Assembly: GCA_910585955.1 (NCBI GenBank)
Contig: CAJUGC010000008.1
Coordinates: 43,327-107,326 of the forward strand
Direction of reading: 5' to 3'
DNA from: an uncultured Christensenella sp.
Lineage (GTDB): Bacteria; Bacillota; Clostridia; Christensenellales; Pumilibacteraceae
DNA length: 64,000 bases
The notes beneath the pieces are model-generated. The model saw nothing but the letters and a program-made list of their open reading frames with translations, was not told the DNA's origin and did not search any database. Shown here piece by piece: positions 7,971-16,282 of the stretch. Positions within the stretch are counted from its first letter, which is position 1, and every line of letters begins with the position of its first letter. A program made the translations under genes and the position numbers.

Positions 7971-9281
7971 ATGGAAATGTCACCCAAACAAATAGTTGCC
8001 GAACTCGACAGATATATAATCGGTCAGCACGAAGCAAAAAAAGCAGTGGCGATCGCTCTCCGCAACAGATATCGCAGAAGTAAGCTTGCCGATGAAATCC
8101 GCGATGAGATAACGCCAAAAAATATTATAATGAAAGGACCTACCGGCGTTGGCAAAACAGAAATTTCCAGAAGGCTTGCAAAGCTCGTCCGCGCTCCGTT
8201 TATAAAGGTCGAAGCTACTAAATTTACGGAAGTAGGCTATGTCGGCAGAGACGTCGAGTCAATGATTCGCGATCTTGCGGAAGTTGCTGTGCGGCTTGTA
8301 AAAGAAGAAAAGCTTGCCGAAGTCGAAACAAAAGCTCGCGCCGATGCGGAAAATAAAATCGTCGACGTGCTCTACACATCAAAGAAAAAACAAAGCGGAG
8401 AAACTCCCGACAAAGTATTGAAACAAAATCTATTGACAGACTTGCGGGCTGGAAAACTCGACGGGCAGATACTCGAACTCGAAGTAAACGATATGCCGAA
8501 GCCGCTGGAAGTCATACCCGGAACAGGAGCGGAAATTAACATCGGGGATATGTTCGGCGGACTGTTTCCGAAAAAGAAGAAAAAGCGCAAGCTGACTGTC
8601 AAAGAGGCAATGAAGCTGCTGATTTTGGAAGAGAGCGAAAAACTCATCGACGCCGACAGTATAAACACGGAAGCCGTGAAGCGTGCCGAGCAAAGCGGAA
8701 TCATTTTTATCGACGAAATAGATAAGATCGCCGGCTCGGGAAGCCGTAGCGGTCCCGACGTTTCGCGTGAAGGCGTACAGCGCGACATTTTGCCAATAGT
8801 TGAAGGCTGTACAGTAATGACAAAGTACGGCGCGATAAAAACTGACTATATCCTGTTCATAGCTTCCGGAGCTTTCCACATAAGCAAAATCAACGACTTG
8901 ATTCCCGAGCTTCAAGGACGTTTCCCGATTGTAGTAGAGCTTAACAGTCTGACATACGAGGATTTCGTAAACATCTTTACAGTGCCGGATAACGCCATAA
9001 CCAAGCAATATGCGGCGCTCATGCAAGTCGATAATATAAATCTCGAGTTTACCCGCGATGCAATAGAAGAGATGTCGAAAGTCGCCGTCGCCGAAAACGA
9101 AACTACCGAGGACATAGGCGCGAGACGACTTCATACAATCATGGAAAGTCTTCTTGAGGACGTGAGCTTCAATGCAAGCGGCGATCATCCAATGATTGAC
9201 GTAGTCATAGACGCAAAGTATGTTAAAGAACATTTGAGCAAGCAAATCAAAAAGCACGATTTGCGTAAATTTATTTTATAA
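7971..9281 (+). CDS. hslU: HslU (ClpY) AAA+ unfoldase of the HslUV protease
   Basis: 436 residues. HslU unfolds substrates and feeds them to HslV. Walker A is GPTGVGKT at 56-63, and Walker B GIIFIDEIDKI lies near 243. A lysine-rich I-domain region (KKKKKRKLTVKEA) sits between them. The sensor/C-domain TTEDIGARRLHT is present, as is the C-terminal tail DLRKFIL, which inserts into HslV. The ATG at 7971 is preceded by GAGGAGGTG inside the end of hslV, so translation is coupled. Length is at the short end for the family. Confidence 0.96.
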   Translation: MEMSPKQIVAELDRYIIGQHEAKKAVAIALRNRYRRSKLADEIRDEITPKNIIMKGPTGVGKTEISRRLAKLVRAPFIKVEATKFTEVGYVGRDVESMIRDLAEVAVRLVKEEKLAEVETKARADAENKIVDVLYTSKKKQSGETPDKVLKQNLLTDLRAGKLDGQILELEVNDMPKPLEVIPGTGAEINIGDMFGGLFPKKKKKRKLTVKEAMKLLILEESEKLIDADSINTEAVKRAEQSGIIFIDEIDKIAGSGSRSGPDVSREGVQRDILPIVEGCTVMTKYGAIKTDYILFIASGAFHISKINDLIPELQGRFPIVVELNSLTYEDFVNIFTVPDNAITKQYAALMQVDNINLEFTRDAIEEMSKVAVAENETTEDIGARRLHTIMESLLEDVSFNASGDHPMIDVVIDAKYVKEHLSKQIKKHDLRKFIL

Positions 9282-9298
9282 TCTTTAAGGACAGACAG

Positions 9299-10555
9299 AT
9301 GATCAGAATTCCAAAAGGAGTAAAAGACGTTCTACCTCAGGACAGTTATAAATGGCAATTTGTCGAAAACGTAGCACGCAATGTGTGCTCGCTCGGCGGA
9401 TTAAAAGAAATTCGTACGCCTACTTTCGAGCATACGGGGCTGTTCACACGTTCGATAGGAGACAATACCGACGTTGTTTCCAAGGAAATGTACACATTCG
9501 ACGATAAGGCAGGACGCTCGCTTACGCTTAAACCCGAAGGTACGGCTTGCGTTGCGAGAAGTTATATAGAAAATTCCCTCGAAGCCAATTCTCTGCCCCT
9601 TAAGATGTATTACTTTACCCCCGTATTTCGCTATGAAAACCCTCAAGCGGGTCGGTACAGAGAACATCACCAATTCGGGGTGGAGGTATACGGATCACCC
9701 AGTCCCGTAATGGATTACGAGGTTATAAAACTTGCTTACGATTTTTTGTCGGCTCTGGGCATAGATCAGTTGAAGCTTCGTTTAAACAGCATCGGATGTC
9801 CGACTTGTCGCGAACAATACAATAAAGCGCTTAAAGAATATCTTTCTTCGAAACTCGATAAGCTTTGTTCGACTTGTCGTGAACGCTTCGAAAAGAATCC
9901 GCTTCGCATAATCGATTGCAAAGTTCCGAGTTGCAAAGAAATCGTCGCAGGCGCGCCTCGCATAATAGATTATATCTGTGACGATTGTAAGGAACATCTT
10001 GCCATGCTTCGCGCATATCTCGACGACGCAAAAATTCCTTACGAAATCGATCCCGACATAGTACGCGGTCTCGATTATTATACCAAAACGGTTTTCGAGT
10101 TCGTCACGACAGCGCTCGGAGCGCAGGGAACAGTTTGCGGAGGCGGAAGATATGACAATTTGGTGGAGTCCGTCGGAGGAAAACCTACGCCTTGCGTCGG
10201 TTTCGGTTTGGGAATAGAACGGCTGCTTCTTTTAATGGAAGCGCTCGGACTCGGTTTCGGAAATGCTCCCGTTCTCAAAGTGTTTGTAATGAGTCAAAAC
10301 CCTTCTTACACCGACGAATGTTTGAAAACCGTGCGCAATCTGAGGTCTGCGGGAATCAGTGCGGATACCGAATACAACGGACGCAGTTTGAAGGCTCAAT
10401 TTAAATATGCGGACAAGATCGGCGCGAAATATGCAGTCGTAATAGGCGAAAACGAAATCGTCAGCGGAAAAGTCTCTGTAAAGAGATTATCCGACGGACA
10501 TATAGAAGAAACCGAACTCAACAATCTTGCCGAAAAGATCGGCTGTATGGTATGA
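9299..10555 (+). CDS. hisS: Histidyl-tRNA synthetase
   Basis: 418-residue class II synthetase charging tRNA-His. Motif 1 region PRTPTFEHTGLF-like, motif 2 RYENPQAGRYREHHQFG (residues about 113-129), the histidine-binding RGLDYYTKTVFEF, and motif 3 GFGLGIERLLL near 300 are all present. The paired-cysteine insertion typical of Firmicutes HisS (GCPTCR, CSTCRERF, DCKVPSC, CDDCKEHL) is intact, as is the C-terminal anticodon-binding domain. It ends by overlapping the start of tcdA (ATGA). A separate HisZ (56184-57389) in this window is the histidine-biosynthesis paralogue, which lacks the anticodon domain. Confidence 0.97.
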   Translation: MIRIPKGVKDVLPQDSYKWQFVENVARNVCSLGGLKEIRTPTFEHTGLFTRSIGDNTDVVSKEMYTFDDKAGRSLTLKPEGTACVARSYIENSLEANSLPLKMYYFTPVFRYENPQAGRYREHHQFGVEVYGSPSPVMDYEVIKLAYDFLSALGIDQLKLRLNSIGCPTCREQYNKALKEYLSSKLDKLCSTCRERFEKNPLRIIDCKVPSCKEIVAGAPRIIDYICDDCKEHLAMLRAYLDDAKIPYEIDPDIVRGLDYYTKTVFEFVTTALGAQGTVCGGGRYDNLVESVGGKPTPCVGFGLGIERLLLLMEALGLGFGNAPVLKVFVMSQNPSYTDECLKTVRNLRSAGISADTEYNGRSLKAQFKYADKIGAKYAVVIGENEIVSGKVSVKRLSDGHIEETELNNLAEKIGCMV

Positions 10556-11229
10556 ATCGCTTCGCACGCAACAAGGCTCTTATAAGCGACGACGGTCAGC
10601 TACGGCTTACAAACAGTAACGTACTTATAGTAGGAGTGGGCGGAGTCGGAGGATATGTGGCGGAAATGTTGGCGCGTTGCGGTGTGGGAAATCTGACCGT
10701 AGTAGATCCCGATCGCGTTGACATAACCAATATCAACCGTCAAATAATAGCTATGGACTCCACTGTCGGACGTGCAAAAGTAGAAGTAATCGCCCGGCGT
10801 ATGCGCGACATTAACCCCGACATTTCAATAGACGCTCTTGCAATCAAATTTTGCGAAGAAACCTCAACCAAGATATTCGCATCGAAAAAGTTCGATTATT
10901 GCATTGATGCAATCGACAGCGTCAAAGACAAAGTCAATTTGATTCTCGAGTGTAAAAAGAGAAACATTGATTGTATTTCGGCTTTAGGGGCGGGAAATCG
11001 TCTTGAAGCGGATTTTAAAGTCGTCGATATATTTTCAACGTCCGGAGACGGTCTTGCGAAAGCCGTCCGATCGGCGCTACGCAAAGCCGGAATTGAAAAA
11101 CATCTCACTGTTTGCGCTTCCGACTCCGCAACGGTAAACTCCGTACCGCCGTCAAGCATTTCTTATGTTCCCGCAATGATGGGGTGCGTACTTGCACGGG
11201 AGGTCGTTAAATGTCTGCTACGCCGATAA
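10552..11229 (+). CDS. tcdA: E1-like tRNA threonylcarbamoyladenosine dehydratase (TcdA/CsdL family)
   Basis: 225 residues. TcdA cyclises t6A37 to ct6A37 in tRNAs using ATP. The ThiF/MoeB fold shows NVLIVGVGGVGGYVAEMLA near residue 23, DPDRVDITNINRQ for nucleotide binding, and SALGAGNRLEADFKVVDIF. The C-terminal SYVPAMMGCVLAREVV is a typical end helix. The start overlaps hisS by 4 nt, so the two tRNA-related genes are coupled. MoeB or ThiF would normally have CxxC zinc motifs and partner genes; neither is seen, which favours TcdA. Confidence 0.88.
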   Translation: MNRFARNKALISDDGQLRLTNSNVLIVGVGGVGGYVAEMLARCGVGNLTVVDPDRVDITNINRQIIAMDSTVGRAKVEVIARRMRDINPDISIDALAIKFCEETSTKIFASKKFDYCIDAIDSVKDKVNLILECKKRNIDCISALGAGNRLEADFKVVDIFSTSGDGLAKAVRSALRKAGIEKHLTVCASDSATVNSVPPSSISYVPAMMGCVLAREVVKCLLRR

Positions 11230-11678
11230 CCGAAGAATGCAAAGTTATTAAAATAAAGAAAAACTTTGCCGTCATAGAACTCGAGCGTAAACCTCAATGC
11301 GAGAGTTGCAAGGCGTGTTCGTTTAATCGCAGAAGTACTGTCCGAATGAATGCAAGGATAGAATCCGAATGTTCGGTAGGAGACATAGCAATCGTCGAAA
11401 TGCCGCGAAAATCAATTAAAGGTTCTTCGTTCGTGTTGTTTTTGTTACCAATTCTTCTTATGCTTGTTGCGGTGCTCGTCACTGCAAACTACTCATGGTA
11501 TGTTCAGATCCCATCGGTTGTCGGAGCGCTTCTTTTTGGTCTCAGCGCAATAGTATTGATTGATAGACTCATAAGACGGAACAGCGAATATATGCCCATT
11601 GTAAAACAAATCGTAAAAAATACAAATCATATAGGAGAAACCAATGATCGATCTCAAACTTATAGCTCAAACAGATAG
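11211..11678 (+). CDS. RseC/SoxR-reducing-system-family membrane protein
   Basis: 155 residues. The N-terminal domain carries a cysteine cluster (C10, then QCESCKAC, a C-x2-C-x2-C run), followed by two hydrophobic segments (SSFVLFLLPILLMLV and VVGALLFGLSAIVLI). This is the layout of RseC family proteins, linked elsewhere to Rnf electron transport and SoxR reduction. It overlaps tcdA by 19 nt and runs 35 nt into glyA. The ATG at 11211 is supported by GGGAGGT at 11198-11204. No rnf genes are nearby, so its role here is inferred only from family. Confidence 0.75.
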   Translation: MSATPITEECKVIKIKKNFAVIELERKPQCESCKACSFNRRSTVRMNARIESECSVGDIAIVEMPRKSIKGSSFVLFLLPILLMLVAVLVTANYSWYVQIPSVVGALLFGLSAIVLIDRLIRRNSEYMPIVKQIVKNTNHIGETNDRSQTYSSNR

Positions 11679-12897
11679 CGAAATAGCGCAAAGCATGAAA
11701 CGCGAGCTTACGCGTCAACAAAACAACATCGAGCTAATCGCAAGTGAAAACTTTGTCAGCAGCGCAGTCATGGCTGCCGTAGGATCTCACCTCACAAACA
11801 AATATGCCGAAGGATACAGCGGAAAACGCTATTACGGCGGCTGTCAATTCGTAGATGAAGTCGAAATCCTCGCTATCGACAGAGCTAAAAAATTATTCGG
11901 TTGCGAACATGCAAACGTACAGCCTCATAGCGGCGCAAATGCCAATCTCGCCGTTTTTCTCGCTCTTCTCAATGTGGGCGACACCGTGCTTAGCATGAGC
12001 CTTGCTCACGGCGGACATCTGTCGCACGGAAGTCCAGTAAACTTTTCCGGACTTAACTATAACATCGTTCCTTACGGTTTAAACGATAAGACCGAAAAGA
12101 TCGACTACGACGAAGTGGAAAGACTTGCGCTCGAGCATAAGCCCAAACTCATTCTCGCCGGAGCAAGCGCGTATTCTCGTACGATTGACTTTAAGCGTTT
12201 CCGAGAGATAGCGGACAAAGTCGGCGCTTATCTCATGGTCGATATTGCGCACATTGCCGGTCTCGTAATAGCAGGCGAACATCCGAGTCCCGTTCCTTAT
12301 GCGGACGTGGTTACAACCACAACGCATAAAACTCTGCGCGGACCTCGAGGCGGAATGATTATGTGTAGGGAGGAGCTTGCAAAAAAAATCGACAAAGCCG
12401 TTTTCCCCGGCAGTCAAGGCGGTCCTCTTATGCACGTCATCGCAGGCAAAGCCGTTGCGTTCAAAGAAGCCGGCACCTCCGAATTTAAAGCATATCAGCA
12501 GCAAGTCGTAAAAAACGCAAGAACGCTTGCTTCGACGCTCATATCCGAAGGACTCGAGCTTGTGTCAGGTGGGACAGACAATCACCTCATGCTCGTTAAA
12601 CTCACCGATAAGAATATAACGGGAAAAGAGCTCGAACATCTCTTGGACGAATGTCACATTACGGTAAACAAGAATGCCATTCCGAATGATCCGCAGTCGC
12701 CGTTCGTCACAAGCGGCATAAGAGTCGGCACACCGGCGGTTACGTCTCGCGGAATGAAAGAAGAGGACATGACGGAAATAGGTAAGCTCATAGCTTCCGT
12801 CGTTCGCGAGCGCGAAAACGCACTCGAAAGCGTCGGTAAAAGAGTAGCCGCACTTTGCAAAAAGTACCCTTTGTACGCCGGTCTCGACAATTTATAA
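11644..12897 (+). CDS. glyA: Serine hydroxymethyltransferase
   Basis: 417 residues. This PLP enzyme interconverts serine and glycine and loads tetrahydrofolate with one carbon; FolD in this window uses the product. Canonical stretches are NIELIASENFVS, TNKYAEGYSGKRYYGG, QPHSGANANLAVF, SLAHGGHLSHGSPVNFSG, and the PLP-lysine motif TTTHKTLRGPRGGMI near residue 229. The ATG at 11644 follows AGGAG inside the end of the RseC-like gene, so the genes are coupled. A long hairpin follows the stop and precedes the iscR promoter. Confidence 0.98.
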   Translation: MIDLKLIAQTDSEIAQSMKRELTRQQNNIELIASENFVSSAVMAAVGSHLTNKYAEGYSGKRYYGGCQFVDEVEILAIDRAKKLFGCEHANVQPHSGANANLAVFLALLNVGDTVLSMSLAHGGHLSHGSPVNFSGLNYNIVPYGLNDKTEKIDYDEVERLALEHKPKLILAGASAYSRTIDFKRFREIADKVGAYLMVDIAHIAGLVIAGEHPSPVPYADVVTTTTHKTLRGPRGGMIMCREELAKKIDKAVFPGSQGGPLMHVIAGKAVAFKEAGTSEFKAYQQQVVKNARTLASTLISEGLELVSGGTDNHLMLVKLTDKNITGKELEHLLDECHITVNKNAIPNDPQSPFVTSGIRVGTPAVTSRGMKEEDMTEIGKLIASVVRERENALESVGKRVAALCKKYPLYAGLDNL

Positions 12898-12919
12898 TCT
12901 ATTGAATGTCTTTGTTTAT

Positions 12920-12949
12920 AAATACCCTATCGAATAGATAGGGTATTTT
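12920..12949 (+). terminator. Perfect 12-bp hairpin after glyA, possibly doubling as an iscR operator
   Basis: AAATACCCTATC (12920-12931) pairs perfectly with GATAGGGTATTT (12937-12948) around a GAATA loop, with a short T run. It can serve as the glyA terminator. It ends 3 bp before the iscR -35 box, where an Rrf2-family dimer could also bind the palindrome as DNA. Confidence 0.7.
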
Positions 12950-12951
12950 GC

Positions 12952-12980
12952 TTGACATAAGGAAATACTTAAGCTATACT
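12952..12980 (+). promoter_or_regulatory. Strong sigma-A promoter for the isc operon
   Basis: Perfect TTGACA (12952-12957), 17-bp spacer, TATACT (12975-12980), then a leader of about 20 nt to iscR. Confidence 0.85.
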
Positions 12981-13007
12981 ATAAACGACTTAATCGGGAG
13001 GCAAGTA

Positions 13008-13400
13008 ATGAAACTGTCCACAAGATCGAGATACGGTTTGCGAATATGCTTCTTGCTCGGCGTAGCGGGCGGCACAGTGTCGCTTACTAAGCTCAGCGAA
13101 CAGTCGGAACTCAGTCTGAAATATCTCGAACAGCTCATGATAAAACTCCGCAAAGCTGGCATAGTCGACAGCATACGCGGCATGAGCGGCGGCTACAGCC
13201 TCTCGAGACCGGCATCGAAAATATCCGTAGGCGACATTCTTGACGCAACACAAGACAACTTCGAGTACGACTGTAATTCCACTTGTCGCGACGAATACTG
13301 TCCTAATAAAAAGATATTTAAAAAGTTGGCGGACAGTATACAAGAAGTGTTGCAAAAAACCAGTCTGCAAGACATGATAGACGACTATAAATGCGTGTAA
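13008..13400 (+). CDS. iscR: Rrf2-family Fe-S-responsive repressor IscR
   Basis: 130 residues. The N-terminal winged helix (MKLSTRSRYGLRICFLLG, LSLKYLEQLMIKLRKAGIV, GMSGGYSLSRPA) is followed by three cysteines, C89, C93 and C98, the position where IscR ligates a [2Fe-2S] cluster. Such proteins sense Fe-S supply and control isc genes. The start at 13008 is chosen over an upstream in-frame TTG because that codon lies inside the promoter and CGGGAGG precedes 13008. It heads iscR-iscS-iscU. CymR-type Rrf2 repressors lack these cysteines, so IscR is the better call. Confidence 0.92.
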   Translation: MKLSTRSRYGLRICFLLGVAGGTVSLTKLSEQSELSLKYLEQLMIKLRKAGIVDSIRGMSGGYSLSRPASKISVGDILDATQDNFEYDCNSTCRDEYCPNKKIFKKLADSIQEVLQKTSLQDMIDDYKCV

Positions 13401-13410
13401 AGGACCTTAT

Positions 13411-14595
13411 ATGAGAAAAGTTTATTTGGACTATTCGGCGACTACACCCGTAGACGAACGGGTGTTTGAAAAAATGAGACCGTATTTTACCGAAGTTTTC
13501 GGAAATGCGAACAGTTTGCACGGATTCGGAAGAGAGGGCGCTAAAGCTGTTGACTCGGCAAGGCGCAAAATTGCCGAACTTCTGAAAGTAAAACCAACGG
13601 AAATATATTTCACTTCCGGCGGAACGGAAGGCGACAATTGGGCTTTGAAGGGCACGGCAAGCGCCTATTCGCACAAAGGCAAGCATATTATCGTCAGTGC
13701 GATAGAACACGCCGCAATCATTCATTCGGCAAGACAACTCGAAAAAAACGGATTCCGAGTAACTTATCTCGCTCCCAATGATAAGGGCATTATTAATCCG
13801 GAAACACTCGAAAATGCAATTACCGACGATACTTCGATAGTATCGGTCATGACTGCAAATAACGAAATCGGTACTGTACAACCGATAAAAGAACTATGCG
13901 AGATCGCTCACAAGCACGGCTCGTTATTCCACACCGACGCCGTTCAAGCCGTCGGTTCGATCCCTGTGGATATAAGCGGATGGAATGTCGATTTGCTCAC
14001 TTTCTCGGCTCATAAATTTTACGGTCCCAAGGGAATAGGCGTGCTTTACATCAAAAGCGGCGTTAAACCGGATAAGATCGTGACAGGCGGTCATCAAGAG
14101 CGTTCTATGCGCGGCGGAACGACAAATGTTCCCGAGGTCGTCGGACTTGCGACGGCGCTTGAAATCGCTCTATCGGAAATGTCGGAAAACTCGGTTAAAA
14201 TACGGAAATTGCGCGACCGTTTCGTTGAAAGCATTGAAAGTAAAATTCCTTACGTTGTTTACAATGGAGACAGAAAAAGGCGTTTGCCTCAAAATGCGAA
14301 TTTTGCATTTGAATTTATAGAAGGCGAATCGTTACTGCTTCGACTCGATATGGCGGGTATTGCGTGCTCGTCCGGCTCGGCGTGCTCGTCCGGTTCTCTC
14401 GATCCGTCCCATGTTCTGCTTGCGACCGGGCTTCCGATTGAAAAAGCACACGGATCTATCAGATTTTCGTTCGGCAAATATACGACCGACGAAGACGTGG
14501 ATTATACGATAGAAAGCGTTGTGAAAGCCGTAAATGACTTGCGGGCTTTGTCGCCGTTATTCAGCGAGTTTAAAGGAGATAAAAAATATGTATAA
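13411..14595 (+). CDS. iscS: Cysteine desulfurase (IscS/NifS class I)
   Basis: 394 residues. This PLP enzyme takes sulfur from cysteine as a persulfide for Fe-S assembly. It starts MRKVYLDYSATTPVD. PLP-lysine motif SAHKFYGPKGIG is near residue 201, SGGTEGDNWAL and EHAAI near 70-105 contact the cofactor, and the mobile catalytic loop GIACSSGSACSSGS carries cysteines at about 317 and 323. The iscU start lies inside its last codons (8-nt overlap), so the scaffold is translationally coupled. No iscA, hscAB or fdx follow, which is the minimal Firmicutes/Clostridia arrangement. Confidence 0.96.
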   Translation: MRKVYLDYSATTPVDERVFEKMRPYFTEVFGNANSLHGFGREGAKAVDSARRKIAELLKVKPTEIYFTSGGTEGDNWALKGTASAYSHKGKHIIVSAIEHAAIIHSARQLEKNGFRVTYLAPNDKGIINPETLENAITDDTSIVSVMTANNEIGTVQPIKELCEIAHKHGSLFHTDAVQAVGSIPVDISGWNVDLLTFSAHKFYGPKGIGVLYIKSGVKPDKIVTGGHQERSMRGGTTNVPEVVGLATALEIALSEMSENSVKIRKLRDRFVESIESKIPYVVYNGDRKRRLPQNANFAFEFIEGESLLLRLDMAGIACSSGSACSSGSLDPSHVLLATGLPIEKAHGSIRFSFGKYTTDEDVDYTIESVVKAVNDLRALSPLFSEFKGDKKYV

Positions 14596-14974
14596 CGAAA
14601 AAGTAATGCACGAATTTACAAACCCTCAAAACGTGGGCGAGCTTGAAGGAGCTAACGGCGTAGGAACAGTGGGAAACGCGACTTGCGGCGATATTATGAA
14701 AATATTTATGAAAATCGACGAAAGCGACGTTATTCGCGACGTTAGCTTCCAAACTTTCGGTTGCGCCGCGGCGATAGCGACTTCCTCGGTAGCTACGAGC
14801 ATGATAAAAGGAAAGACTATAGACGAAGCGCTTAAAGTCACGAATGCTCAAGTTGTCGAGACGCTTGGCGGTCTTCCGGCGCAAAAATTGCATTGCTCGG
14901 TTCTTGCCGAAGAAGCAATCAAAGCGGCAATTCACGATTATCTCGAAAATTACAAGAATAAAAAAGGCGCTTGA
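14588..14974 (+). CDS. iscU: Fe-S cluster scaffold protein IscU (NifU-like)
   Basis: 128 residues. The scaffold on which IscS-derived sulfur and iron form a cluster. The three cluster cysteines are C33 (NATCGDIMKIF, with the stabilising D35), C59 (TFGCAAAIATSS) and C103 (LHCSVLAEEA). MYNEKVMHEFTNPQNVG is the standard N-terminus. The ATG at 14588 follows AAAGGAG and overlaps the iscS stop by 8 nt. The spacing of cysteines fits IscU rather than SufU, which carries an extra insertion. Confidence 0.95.
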   Translation: MYNEKVMHEFTNPQNVGELEGANGVGTVGNATCGDIMKIFMKIDESDVIRDVSFQTFGCAAAIATSSVATSMIKGKTIDEALKVTNAQVVETLGGLPAQKLHCSVLAEEAIKAAIHDYLENYKNKKGA

Positions 14975-15049
14975 CACCTTTTGTGTGCCTCTCGACATAA
15001 TTATTTTGTTTTCTGCAAATAATACAGATACAATACAGGAGGTATGAAT

Positions 15050-15217
15050 ATGAGTGGCAAAATGATTATGGGATTGGCTCTCGGCGCTGCGCTCGGAATG
15101 TATGTTGCAAGCAAGAACTCGAAAGTTCGTAATGCAATTTCCGGAGCCGAGGACGCTGTCATGAACAAGCTCTCGCAGCAGACGGATTCCTCGTCACAAC
15201 AAAACGAGATGCAATAA
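15050..15217 (+). CDS. Small YtxH-like membrane-anchored protein
   Basis: 55 residues, starting at the ATG at 15050, 7 nt after AGGAGG (15037-15042). An earlier ATG at 15044 is too close to the SD. A glycine-rich hydrophobic segment near the N-terminus (MIMGLALGAALGMYVAS) is followed by a basic-then-polar tail rich in Ser and Gln. This resembles YtxH-type small proteins of Firmicutes, whose function is unclear. It lies 75 nt after iscU and before a terminator, so it may be the last gene of the isc transcript. Confidence 0.7.
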   Translation: MSGKMIMGLALGAALGMYVASKNSKVRNAISGAEDAVMNKLSQQTDSSSQQNEMQ

Positions 15218-15241
15218 TTCCGAAGTACTGCTTTCGACAAT

Positions 15242-15270
15242 AAAACGCGTCGCTGTTTGCGGCGCGTTTT
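15242..15270 (+). terminator. Intrinsic terminator closing the isc transcript
   Basis: AAAACGCG (15242-15249) pairs with CGCGTTTT (15263-15270), with an inner CGC/GCG extension and a TGTTT loop. Confidence 0.8.
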
Positions 15271-15298
15271 AATATTTGAAAATTCATGTGAAAAACAG

Positions 15299-15327
15299 CT
15301 GACTTTTAAATAATGATATGATATAAT
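15299..15327 (+). promoter_or_regulatory. Promoter for ruvX
   Basis: CTGACT (15299-15304), 17-bp spacer, perfect TATAAT (15322-15327). The -35 box is weak. Confidence 0.55.
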
Positions 15328-15382
15328 ATGATTGTCTCGTTATTATCTTGCGAGAAGTACTTTTTTCGGCGGTGTAAAAACA

Positions 15383-15796
15383 GTGAGAGTTTTAAGCGTT
15401 GATTACGGCGACGTTCGCACCGGTCTTGCAATCAGTGATCTGCTCGGAATAATAGCAAGTCCTCTTCCAACATTTAAAACCAAATCTATGAGAAACGCTA
15501 TTGATTATGTATCAAATGCGGCAAAAGAGCATGGTGCGGAAAAAATAGTCGTAGGTCTGCCTCTCAATATGGACGGAAGCGAAGGCGAGCGGGCACAAAA
15601 AACCAAAGCGTTCGGCAGAGTTCTCGAGCGCGTGTGCGGAATTTCGGTGATTTACGAGGACGAACGACTTACAAGCGTCGAAGCCGAAAGCATACTTTCA
15701 GAGGGAAACGTAAAGAGAGCCGAGCGCAAACAACTTGTAGACAGTATGGCGGCGAGACTGATATTGCAAAGCTATCTCGATCGCACTAACAAATAA
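15383..15796 (+). CDS. ruvX: RuvX/YqgF-family Holliday junction resolvase-like nuclease
   Basis: 137 residues. The RNase H-like fold includes VLSVDYGDVRTGLAISD at the start, KIVVGLPLNMDGSEG in the middle, and YEDERLTSVEAES near residue 90; these carry the conserved acidic residues. YqgF acts on pre-16S rRNA ends and Holliday-like junctions. The GTG at 15383 is selected because the family begins V-R-V-L-S-V-D and a GGCGGTG precedes it; an upstream in-frame start would add 17 unconserved residues. It is followed 12 nt later by the DUF1292 gene, the same pairing seen in many Firmicutes (yrrK-yrzB). Confidence 0.9.
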   Translation: MRVLSVDYGDVRTGLAISDLLGIIASPLPTFKTKSMRNAIDYVSNAAKEHGAEKIVVGLPLNMDGSEGERAQKTKAFGRVLERVCGISVIYEDERLTSVEAESILSEGNVKRAERKQLVDSMAARLILQSYLDRTNK

Positions 15797-15808
15797 GGAG
15801 TAAAAGAA

Positions 15809-16204
15809 ATGAAAAAAGACAATGTCGAAATTTTTGACGAAGAAAGCATAGTAACGCTTTACGATGACGAAGGACAGCCCGTGGATTTTTACGAAATAGC
15901 GGGAGTCGAATACAACGACAAGCTTTACGAATTATTGCAACCCACCGAACCCATGGAAGGACTTGACGACAACGAAGTTATTATATTTGAAGTTCAACAG
16001 GGTGACAACGAAGAAGAAAGCAACTTTTTACCGATAGGTGACGAAGAACTTTTAAACGACGTATTTGCCGAATATGTAAAAGTCGTATCCGATTTGGAAG
16101 ACGGTTGCGATTGTTGCGACTGTGACGGTGAATGTGATTGCGACGATAACTGCGACTGTGAAAAAGACGAATGTCATTGCCACCACTGTCATGACGATAA
16201 ATAA
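15809..16204 (+). CDS. DUF1292 (YrzB-like) protein with a Cys/His-rich tail
   Basis: 131 residues. Residues 1-95 are the acidic DUF1292 domain (VTLYDDEGQPVDFYEIA, DKLYELLQP, EVIIFEVQQGD, FLPIGDEELLNDVFAEY), of unknown biochemical function. The last 32 residues (100-131) are an unusual low-complexity tail with 11 cysteines and 4 histidines interleaved with Asp and Glu, for example CDCCDCDGECDCD and CHCHHCHDDK. This looks like a metal-binding appendix similar in composition to small metallothioneins. An AAGGAG SD supports the start. It is probably cotranscribed with ruvX. The domain call is firm; metal binding is inferred. Confidence 0.85.
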   Translation: MKKDNVEIFDEESIVTLYDDEGQPVDFYEIAGVEYNDKLYELLQPTEPMEGLDDNEVIIFEVQQGDNEEESNFLPIGDEELLNDVFAEYVKVVSDLEDGCDCCDCDGECDCDDNCDCEKDECHCHHCHDDK

Positions 16205-16247
16205 ATTCGAATTCATAAAATTTTCACATTAAACGGATTGCAAACAG

Positions 16248-16276
16248 TTGCATTATGCGTTTTCTTGTGATATACT
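16248..16276 (+). promoter_or_regulatory. Sigma-A promoter for rpsB-tsf
   Basis: TTGCAT (16248-16253), 17-bp spacer, TATACT (16271-16276). Confidence 0.7.
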
Positions 16277-16282
16277 TGTACA

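Noticed and set aside
14971..15001. TTGACA on the iscU stop as a promoter for the small YtxH-like gene
   Set aside because: The only -10-like hexamer (CATAAT) is 19 bp away. Too weak to list as a feature.
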